This document shows, in pieces, positions 1-5,162 of a stretch of DNA of 5,329 nucleotides. The position numbers and the translations under genes are program-made. The stretch is from a bacterium TMED144 (GTDB taxonomy: Bacteria > Fidelibacterota > Marinisomatia > Marinisomatales > TCS55). Within the stretch, counting starts at the first letter, position 1; each line of letters opens with the position of its first letter. The stretch is taken from contig NHGT02000021.1 of the NCBI GenBank assembly GCA_002170005.2, positions 48,334 through 53,662 on the forward strand, read 5' to 3'. The notes beneath the pieces are model-generated. The model was not told where the DNA came from and searched no databases. It was given only the letters and a program-made list of their open reading frames with translations.

Positions 1-486
1 ACCTTCTCTGCGCTCAGAATTACTTATAAGAAGTATCATATCTGTAGATGGTTTAGATTCACTACAAAAAATTTGCAAATCATTCAAATATGACCCTTCT
101 CCTTTAGATGCATAAAAGATTTCTTCCTTAACAGGGTTATAAATTACTCCTAATACAGGGCAACCTTCCTCAGCTAGACCGACACTTACAACAAATTCAT
201 CAATTCCATTAATAAATTCTTTTGTACCATCTATTGGATCAACGATCCATATCCTGCTTTTAGATAATCTGTCTGATGAATCTATAGTTTCTTCGGATAA
301 CCATCCATAGCCTGGAAAAGAACTAGTAAGAATTTTTTTTAAGTAATCATCTGCAGCTTCATCTGCGGTTGTAACAGGATTTCCAAAGCCTTTTTCTTTT
401 ATAACATATTCTGAATTATAATATTTTAAAATTATTTTACCAGCTTCTTTGGCAGCGTTGATTGCAATATTTAACTCATTTTTCAT
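1..486 (-). CDS. cysQ: 3'(2'),5'-bisphosphate nucleotidase CysQ / inositol monophosphatase family, 3' end outside window
   Basis: The reverse strand reads without a stop from ATG at 486 to the window edge, giving the first 162 residues. The protein belongs to the Mg-dependent, Li-sensitive sugar phosphatase superfamily. Visible motifs are NPVTTAD (residues 36-42), the metal-binding LSEE (63-66), and WIVDPIDGTKEF (80-91), whose D83, I85 and D86 correspond to the catalytic metal site. DGTKEF, rather than the DGTxNF usual in inositol monophosphatases, favours CysQ, which hydrolyses 3'-phosphoadenosine 5'-phosphate to AMP and recycles the by-product of sulfate assimilation or sulfotransfer. A broader sugar or inositol phosphatase activity cannot be excluded. 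The C-terminal part with the last metal-binding Asp lies outside the window, so intactness is unknown. The gene is divergent from ribD, and no Shine-Dalgarno sequence is visible before its ATG. Confidence 0.85.
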   Translation of the reverse strand, partial: MKNELNIAINAAKEAGKIILKYYNSEYVIKEKGFGNPVTTADEAADDYLKKILTSSFPGYGWLSEETIDSSDRLSKSRIWIVDPIDGTKEFINGIDEFVVSVGLAEEGCPVLGVIYNPVKEEIFYASKGEGSYLNDLQIFCSESKPSTDMILLISNSERREG

Positions 487-569
487 TGTTAATATTAAAA
501 CAAGTTCAACACAGCAATAAAATCATATTTTAAATTTCAACTAGTGTTTGTTATGGATAAATTTTATAA
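487..569. promoter_or_regulatory. Divergent cysQ/ribD intergenic region, presumed promoters for both
   Basis: These 83 bp separate two divergent start codons and must hold promoters for cysQ and the riboflavin operon unless transcription enters from elsewhere. The stretch is strongly A+T-rich. TAATATTA at 490-497 is a perfect 8-bp palindrome; read on the - strand, TAATAT (497-492) matches the -10 consensus at 4 of 6 positions and would start transcription almost at the cysQ ATG. On the + strand TATTTT (525-530) is an equally weak -10 candidate for ribD. I find no good TTGACA-like -35 box for either. There is no FMN riboswitch: its conserved G-rich blocks are absent and the space is too short for a full element. 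No convincing Shine-Dalgarno precedes either gene. Confidence 0.4.
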
Positions 570-1580
570 ATGAAAAATAAAGATAAATATTTTATGAAGT
601 TAGCAATCAAGGAAGCTAAAAAAGCTAATAATGAGGTATTTCCTAATCCAAAAGTTGGTTGCTTAATCGTTAAAGATGAAAAAGTTATCTCTAGAGGTTT
701 TCATAGACGATATGGTGGTCGTCATGCAGAGCAAGTAGCTATTGATAATCTGTCTCAAGAGATAACAAATGCTACAATGTATGTAACCCTTGAACCTTGT
801 GCTCATAAGGGGAAAACGAGTCCATGTATAGATTTAATTGATCCTTCAATTTTTAATAGAGTTGTTATATCTTCATTGGATCCTAACCCTTCAGCGGTTG
901 GTGGTATTAAAGCAATATTGAACAAAAAAATATCAGTCACAAAAAATGTATGTAATATAAAATCCAAAAAAATCAATCCCAGATTTTTTACTTATCATGA
1001 GAAAAAAAGACCTTATGTCATAATGAAAGCGGCTTTAACTCTAGATGGATTTATTGCAGAATCAAATGGTATCTCGAAGTGGATAACTAATGAAAATTCA
1101 AGACGATCTGTGCATGAACTACGTTCGAGTTGCGATGCTATTTTAATTGGCAATAAAACAGCACTGATAGATAATCCATCGCTTGACAGTCATGGAAAAG
1201 GGAAAGACCCTATTCCAATTATAATTGATCGTTCAAAGTCACTGAAAAAAAAATTAAAAATTTTTAAAAGAACCCCCATAGTCTTCTCTGGTGATATTCT
1301 TAAAAGTAAACCACTTAATAACGTAAAAATAATATTAGACGAGCTTTATGAAAGAAATATCCAATCTGTTTTAGTTGAAGGCGGCGGATTTACGATTACT
1401 CATTTTTTAAATTCTGGTTTTTTTGATGAACTTCATTTGTACTATGCTCCAAAGTTTTTAGGATCTGGTATCTCAATTTTTAATACAATTAGATCGATTA
1501 AAGATTCTTCTAATTTGATACTTAAGAAAGTTGATAAATTTAAGAATGATTTTAGAGTCATTTATAAAAGGAAATATTGA
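570..1580 (+). CDS. ribD: Bifunctional riboflavin biosynthesis protein RibD (deaminase/reductase)
   Basis: The 336-residue protein catalyses two cytoplasmic steps of riboflavin synthesis: deamination of 2,5-diamino-6-ribosylamino-4(3H)-pyrimidinone 5'-phosphate, then NADPH-dependent reduction of the ribosyl chain. The N-terminal cytidine-deaminase-like domain (about 1-144) has the zinc and catalytic motif HAE (H52, E54) and PCAHKGKTSPC, supplying C77 and C86. The C-terminal reductase domain (about 147-336) starts with RPYVIMKAALTLDGFIA and includes LVEGGG and DELHLYYAPKFLGSG, both typical of the family. Length is slightly below the usual 350-370 residues; the loop after DPNP (104-107) is a little contracted, but nothing essential appears lost. 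The ATG at 570 is chosen because residues 5-16 already match the usual start of the domain; M9 would trim its first helix. It is the first gene of the operon, and its TGA overlaps the ribE start (TGATG). Confidence 0.95.
   Translation: MKNKDKYFMKLAIKEAKKANNEVFPNPKVGCLIVKDEKVISRGFHRRYGGRHAEQVAIDNLSQEITNATMYVTLEPCAHKGKTSPCIDLIDPSIFNRVVISSLDPNPSAVGGIKAILNKKISVTKNVCNIKSKKINPRFFTYHEKKRPYVIMKAALTLDGFIAESNGISKWITNENSRRSVHELRSSCDAILIGNKTALIDNPSLDSHGKGKDPIPIIIDRSKSLKKKLKIFKRTPIVFSGDILKSKPLNNVKIILDELYERNIQSVLVEGGGFTITHFLNSGFFDELHLYYAPKFLGSGISIFNTIRSIKDSSNLILKKVDKFKNDFRVIYKRKY
1566..1572 (+). promoter_or_regulatory. Ribosome binding site for ribE
   Basis: AAAAGGA lies inside the last codons of ribD with its GG about 8 bases before the ATG at 1580. 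It is the clearest Shine-Dalgarno sequence in the window. It supports initiation at the ATG at 1580, which overlaps the ribD stop, rather than at the TTG three bases earlier. The other operon genes have only weak or no matches and probably rely on coupling to the gene upstream. Confidence 0.6.
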
Positions 1581-2173
1581 TGTTTACTGGCATTGTGGAA
1601 GAAGTTGGCGAGATAGTTGATTTAAATAAGAATCAAGACGGTTTTAAGATTTCTGTCAAAGCGCATACCATACTAGATGGCTTGAATATAAATGATAGTA
1701 TTTCTTGTTCGGGGGTATGTCTTACGGTTATCGAAGTTGGCAATGATACCTTTAATGTTCAATTAGTAAACGAAACAATAAAAAGAACCTCAGCAAAATC
1801 TTGGACACCAAAAACAAAGATAAACCTTGAGCGATCTCTTTTACCCACTACTCGATTAGGGGGCCATTTTGTTCAAGGTCATGTAGATACTACAATTAAA
1901 TTAATTAATATTGAAAGGCAGAAAGATTCTGCTGAATTCACTTTTGAGAAAATTAATGATATTGCTGACTACATTGTTGAAAAAGGTTCAATATGTTTGG
2001 ACGGAATTAGCTTAACAATTGCTAAAAATAATAAAAACAATTTTAAAATTGCCCTAATACCACATACATTGGATGTTACAAACTGGAAATATATAGTAAT
2101 AGGTGATATGGTGAATGTTGAAATAGACATGATGGCAAAGTATATCAAAAATTTTATGGATCTCAGACAATGA
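1580..2173 (+). CDS. ribE: Riboflavin synthase (alpha subunit type)
   Basis: The 197-residue protein carries out the last step of riboflavin synthesis, dismutation of two 6,7-dimethyl-8-ribityllumazine molecules into riboflavin and the pyrimidine that RibH reuses. It shows the tandem beta-barrel repeat of the family. Barrel 1 opens with the hallmark MFTGIVEE (1-8) and has GVCLTV (45-50) and NLERSL (82-87). Barrel 2 begins near GGHFVQGHVD (94-103) and repeats the pattern with KGSICLDGISLT and IPHTLDVTNW. Length is close to the usual 195-220. I chose the ATG at 1580 over the in-frame TTG at 1577 because MFTGIVEE is the conserved N terminus and a Shine-Dalgarno lies at the right distance. The start overlaps the ribD stop by one base and the end overlaps the ribBA start by four (ATGA). 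This gene is called ribC in some genomes. Confidence 0.96.
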   Translation: MFTGIVEEVGEIVDLNKNQDGFKISVKAHTILDGLNINDSISCSGVCLTVIEVGNDTFNVQLVNETIKRTSAKSWTPKTKINLERSLLPTTRLGGHFVQGHVDTTIKLINIERQKDSAEFTFEKINDIADYIVEKGSICLDGISLTIAKNNKNNFKIALIPHTLDVTNWKYIVIGDMVNVEIDMMAKYIKNFMDLRQ

Positions 2174-3366
2174 AATTTAATTCAATAGATTCAGCTATAG
2201 AGGAAATAAAAAATGGCAGATGTATTATTGTTGTAGATAATGAAGATCGTGAAAATGAAGGCGATCTTGTGTCTGCATCTGAGCTTATTACACCAGATAT
2301 GGTTAATTTCATGGCAAAGGAGGGCAGAGGGTTAATCTGCATAACTATAGATTCAAAAAAAGCAAAATCTTTAAATCTTGAACCCATGGAAAGGAAGAAC
2401 TCTTCCCTTTATGAAACAAATTTCACAATCAGTGTTGATGCATCAAAAAACACTACCACTGGAATCTCAGCTTTTGACAGATTTGAAACCATCAGAGTTA
2501 TTATAGATGAAAAATCAAAAGAAAGCGACTTAGCAAGACCTGGACACATATTTCCTATAGTTGGAAAAGATGGGGGAGTTTTAAGAAGAGCAGGCCATAC
2601 CGAGGCAAGCATGGACCTCGCAAGGCTAGCTGGTCTTAAACCAAGTGGTGTTATATGTGAAATATTAGCAGATGATGGTACAATGTCTAGAGGAAAGACA
2701 CTATTTGAATTTGCAAAAAAACATAATCTAAAAATCATTTCAATAGCTGACTTAATCAGATATATTCGAAAAACTGAAAAGCTTGTAAAAAAAGTTGAAG
2801 AGGTCAACTTGCCAACTAAATACGGTAATTTCAAACTGCATTTATATGAAGATATATTTGATAACAATTCCCATATAGCTCTATCGCTTGGTAATTTTAA
2901 TGATGAAAAATCTACCCTCATTAGAGTACACTCAGAATGCTTAACCGGAGACGTTTTCCATTCCCAAAGGTGCGATTGCGGTGATCAGCTAGAAACCGCA
3001 ATGCAGATGATTGCAAAAAATAAATCAGGAGTTATAGTTTATCTTAAACAAGAAGGTAGAGGCATTGGACTGATGCACAAAATCAAAGCTTATCGTTTGC
3101 AAGAAGGGGGACTAGACACCGTTGAAGCGAATGAAGAATTAGGTTTTTCAGCAGATCTAAGAGATTATGGTGTTGGTGCGCAAATCCTTAAAGATCTTGG
3201 CGTAACAAACATTACTATAATGACCAATAATCCAAAAAAATTAGTAGGGCTTGAAGGTCATGGGCTAAACATTGTATCCAGAATCCCAATCAAGATCAAA
3301 CCCAACCAAAACAATAAAGAATATTTAGAGACAAAGAAATCAAAATTAGGACATATTTTAGACTAA
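2170..3366 (+). CDS. ribBA: Bifunctional RibBA: 3,4-dihydroxy-2-butanone 4-phosphate synthase / GTP cyclohydrolase II
   Basis: The 398-residue fusion supplies both substrates of the pathway. The RibB domain (about 1-203) converts ribulose 5-phosphate to dihydroxybutanone phosphate. It shows the acidic Mg-binding motif DNEDRENEGD (23-32), RPGHIFPI (123-130) and RRAGHTEAS (139-147) with the metal-ligand His. The RibA domain (about 204-398) opens GTP to the diaminopyrimidine. Its zinc cysteines are C257, C268 and C270 in SECLTGDVFHSQRCDCG, followed by KQEGRGIGL (293-301), Y308, and SADLRDY (327-333), whose R331 aligns with the catalytic Arg of E. coli RibA. The NNPKK motif and the C-terminal LETKKSKLGHIL are also conserved. 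Both active sites therefore look functional, unlike RibBA proteins whose RibA half is degenerate. The fused enzyme fixes a 1:1 supply of the two domains. The gene overlaps ribE by ATGA and ribH by TAATG. Confidence 0.96.
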   Translation: MKFNSIDSAIEEIKNGRCIIVVDNEDRENEGDLVSASELITPDMVNFMAKEGRGLICITIDSKKAKSLNLEPMERKNSSLYETNFTISVDASKNTTTGISAFDRFETIRVIIDEKSKESDLARPGHIFPIVGKDGGVLRRAGHTEASMDLARLAGLKPSGVICEILADDGTMSRGKTLFEFAKKHNLKIISIADLIRYIRKTEKLVKKVEEVNLPTKYGNFKLHLYEDIFDNNSHIALSLGNFNDEKSTLIRVHSECLTGDVFHSQRCDCGDQLETAMQMIAKNKSGVIVYLKQEGRGIGLMHKIKAYRLQEGGLDTVEANEELGFSADLRDYGVGAQILKDLGVTNITIMTNNPKKLVGLEGHGLNIVSRIPIKIKPNQNNKEYLETKKSKLGHILD

Positions 3367-3782
3367 TGATCGCAATTGTAAAAAGTAATTTCAATACAAA
3401 AGTAACCTCTGGACTACTCAATGGATGTCTAAATGCATTGAATAGACAGGGTATTCAGAAACAACAAATAAACATTTTTGAGGTCCCTGGTGCATTTGAG
3501 ATTCCGTTCATGATTAATAAAGTTCTAAAATTTAGAACTGATTTTGATGCTGTAATTGCCCTTGGCGCAATAATAAAAGGTGAAACCGATCATTATCATT
3601 TCATATCTGATTCTGTCACAAAAGGTATAATGCAAATAACCCAAAATTCTAAAATTCCGATTATCTTTGGAGTATTAACTTGCCAAAATAGCCAATTAGC
3701 CTACGCACGATCAGGTAACGATAAAAAAAATAAAGGCTTTGAAGCGGGTGAAGCAGCAATCGAGATGCTAAATCAAGATTAA
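3366..3782 (+). CDS. ribH: 6,7-dimethyl-8-ribityllumazine synthase
   Basis: The 138-residue enzyme condenses the reduced pyrimidine from RibD with dihydroxybutanone phosphate from RibBA to give the lumazine used by riboflavin synthase. Motifs are SNFN (7-10), VPGAFEIP (40-47), ALGAIIKGETDHYHFI (65-80) with the catalytic His at H76, FGVLT (101-105) and ARSG with phosphate-binding R115, then NKGFEAGEAAIEML. It is shorter than the usual 150-160 residues: the N-terminal extension before the first strand and the last helix turns are missing, while the core is intact. The loop between ARSG and NKG has the same length as in 60-mer-forming enzymes, without the insertion seen in pentameric ones. It starts at TAATG, overlapping the ribBA stop by one base; no other start is evident, and an earlier one would lie inside ribBA. 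The next gene starts at an identical TAATGAT junction. Confidence 0.95.
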   Translation: MIAIVKSNFNTKVTSGLLNGCLNALNRQGIQKQQINIFEVPGAFEIPFMINKVLKFRTDFDAVIALGAIIKGETDHYHFISDSVTKGIMQITQNSKIPIIFGVLTCQNSQLAYARSGNDKKNKGFEAGEAAIEMLNQD

Positions 3783-4594
3783 TGATGAATTATGATAAAC
3801 CGTACATCTTAGGAACCGATAACGAAGAAATAAAACGATTAGAACTACAGCACCAGATATGGCTTTCTGAAGCAAAGGTCGGATGGGCCTCAGCAAACTT
3901 TTCAAGAAATAATACAATTTTAGATTTGGGCAGCGGTCCAGGAACTTGTTCAAAAGAATTAGCAAAAATTGTTGGGGCTAGTGGAAAGATTATTTCTGTT
4001 GATAAGTCTTCACATTATATTCAATATATTAAAGATAATCTTCAAAAAAAATACCCACAAATAATCCCAATTTGTGCAAGCTTTGAAGATTTAAGCCTTA
4101 AACCAAATTCCATAGACCGCATGTTTTGTAGATGGTCTCTTGCTTGGGTTCAAAATCCTAACAAAATCATTAGAAAAATCAAAAATTATTTGAAAAAAGG
4201 TGGTAAAATAGTCTTTCATGAATACTATGACTGGTCAACACACCAGATATTCCCATTCAAAGAAAAAATAGATAAATGTATTAAAACAGCATTAAAAAGC
4301 TTTAAAGAGTCTGATTTTGAAATCGATATTGGCGCTGCCCTTCCGCAACTACTTTATGATATGGATTTTAATATAACTAGCACTCGACTAATGCCCAAAT
4401 TAGCTAAGCCTGATTCAAAAGAATGGAATTGGCCAAAGACCTTTTATTATAACTATTTTCCAAGATTGGTAAAAATGGGGTACTTGAACAAAGACGATAC
4501 TAAAGAATTTTTCGAAGATTTTAAATCTTTGGAAAAACTATCCTATTCTAGAATATTTTGCCCAATATTGATAGAAATCGTTGCAGAGAAGTAG
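3782..4594 (+). CDS. Class I SAM-dependent methyltransferase, substrate unknown
   Basis: The 270-residue protein has a Rossmann-fold SAM-binding core of the UbiE/type 11 kind. Motif I is LDLGSGPG (47-54), the acidic residue at the end of strand 2 that binds the SAM ribose is D74 (SVDKS), and KKGGKIVFHEYYDW marks the strand and loop after the core helix. An N-terminal segment (about 1-40), with ILGTDNEE, QHQIW and a WASANF stretch, resembles a cap found in many uncharacterised methyltransferases of this group. About 100 residues after the core are rich in aromatic residues (WNWPKTFYYNYF) and may shape the substrate pocket. No membrane segment or signal peptide is seen. The start is either ATG at 3782, within the ribH stop (TAATGATG), or the next ATG at 3785. 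The tight junction indicates co-transcription with the riboflavin genes, but nothing in the sequence identifies the acceptor, so no pathway role is assigned. Confidence 0.85.
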   Translation: MMNYDKPYILGTDNEEIKRLELQHQIWLSEAKVGWASANFSRNNTILDLGSGPGTCSKELAKIVGASGKIISVDKSSHYIQYIKDNLQKKYPQIIPICASFEDLSLKPNSIDRMFCRWSLAWVQNPNKIIRKIKNYLKKGGKIVFHEYYDWSTHQIFPFKEKIDKCIKTALKSFKESDFEIDIGAALPQLLYDMDFNITSTRLMPKLAKPDSKEWNWPKTFYYNYFPRLVKMGYLNKDDTKEFFEDFKSLEKLSYSRIFCPILIEIVAEK

Positions 4595-5149
4595 TTGAAA
4601 AAAAAATTCTTTAAGTTTTTACTAAAATTAACAGGCTGGAACATAAAAGGCGAGCTCCCAAAAGAAAATCAATATATTATCATTGCTGCTCCACATACCA
4701 GTAATTGGGATTTTATCATTGCTGTCATGCTTAGAGGAGCATTAAATGAAAAGATCTTTTTTCTTGGTAAAAGTCAATTATTCAAATTACCGTGGGGGTG
4801 GTTTTTTTCTGCTATGGGTGGAAAACCTGTTGACAGAACCAAGTCAAATAATCTTGTTGATGCTGTAGTTGGTATATTTAAGGAAGATCCATATTTTAAG
4901 CTTGCACTTGCTCCAGAAGGAACAAGGAGCGCAGTTAAAAAATGGAAAACAGGCTTTTACCATATTGCAAAGGGATCAGGTATACCTATAGTTCCATGTG
5001 GTTTAGACTTCAAAAGAAGAACACTTTTTATTGCTGAAGAGTTCTACCCTGGAGATGATATTGAGAAAGATATGAATAGTTTGATTAATTATTTCAGAAA
5101 ATTTGAAGGTAAACATCCAAAAAAAATTTCTGACTTCAAATTGAAGTAA
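4595..5149 (+). CDS. Short PlsC-like lysophospholipid/glycerol acyltransferase family protein, TTG start
   Basis: The 184-residue protein matches the single-domain glycerolipid acyltransferase family. The catalytic H(x4)D box is H34 to D39 in APHTSNWDF. Block II is LFKLPWGWFFSAMGGKPVDR (62-81), the glycerophosphate-binding block III is APEGTRS (106-112), and block IV is GIPIVPCGLDF. All four acyltransferase blocks are present, so an acyl-CoA- or acyl-ACP-dependent transfer to a lysophospholipid or similar acceptor at the inner membrane is likely. The exact acceptor is not readable. The N terminus (KKKFFKFLLKLTGW) is basic and amphipathic, suitable for membrane surface binding, and no full transmembrane helix is evident. 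The TTG at 4595, directly after the upstream TAG, is the best start: the next ATG (M45) would remove the HxxxxD box. A weak GAGAAG lies upstream. Co-transcribed with the methyltransferase; it ends three bases from the convergent metH stop. Confidence 0.85.
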   Translation: MKKKFFKFLLKLTGWNIKGELPKENQYIIIAAPHTSNWDFIIAVMLRGALNEKIFFLGKSQLFKLPWGWFFSAMGGKPVDRTKSNNLVDAVVGIFKEDPYFKLALAPEGTRSAVKKWKTGFYHIAKGSGIPIVPCGLDFKRRTLFIAEEFYPGDDIEKDMNSLINYFRKFEGKHPKKISDFKLK

Positions 5150-5162
5150 AATTCATTTACTT
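5133..5162. terminator. Overlapping inverted repeats at the convergent stop codons, possible weak shared terminator
   Basis: Two inverted repeats overlap here. The first, ACTTCAA-A-TTGAAGT (5133-5147), can fold as a 5-bp stem with a 5-base loop. The second, AAGTAAA-ATTCA-TTTACTT (5144-5162), has a perfect 7-bp stem and spans both stop codons, of the acyltransferase (5147-5149) and of metH (5155-5153). They share AAGT (5144-5147), so only one can form at a time. On the - strand, the first repeat is followed six bases later by eight T residues (rc of the A-run in the acyltransferase end), which resembles a weak intrinsic terminator for metH. There is no T-run after either stem on the + strand. 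The stems are A+T-rich and therefore weak. Confidence 0.35.

Noticed and set aside
1577..1582. TTG at 1577 as the ribE start, giving one extra Met.
   Set aside because: The ATG at 1580 gives the canonical MFTGIVEE N terminus and has a better-placed Shine-Dalgarno.
2163..2921. Two open frames on the - strand inside ribBA (2163-2387 and 2409-2921).
   Set aside because: They lie opposite the strongly conserved ribBA frame, show no recognisable motifs and have no separate start context; they are shadow frames.
3768..3965. A 65-codon - strand open frame opposite the ribH/methyltransferase junction.
   Set aside because: It is antisense to conserved coding sequence, including methyltransferase motif I, and encodes no recognisable family.
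3366..4594. Riboflavin-analogue synthesis (a roseoflavin-type pathway with a flavin N-methyltransferase such as RosA).
   Set aside because: Only the operon position suggests it. No companion genes for flavin amination are in the window, and the methyltransferase shows no feature specific to flavin acceptors.
5100..5155. Remnant of the missing MetH tail in another frame (recent frameshift).
   Set aside because: No residues resembling the usual tail after the Tyr-Tyr/Phe pair (RDQVEDYA in E. coli) are found in the other - strand frames downstream of the stop.
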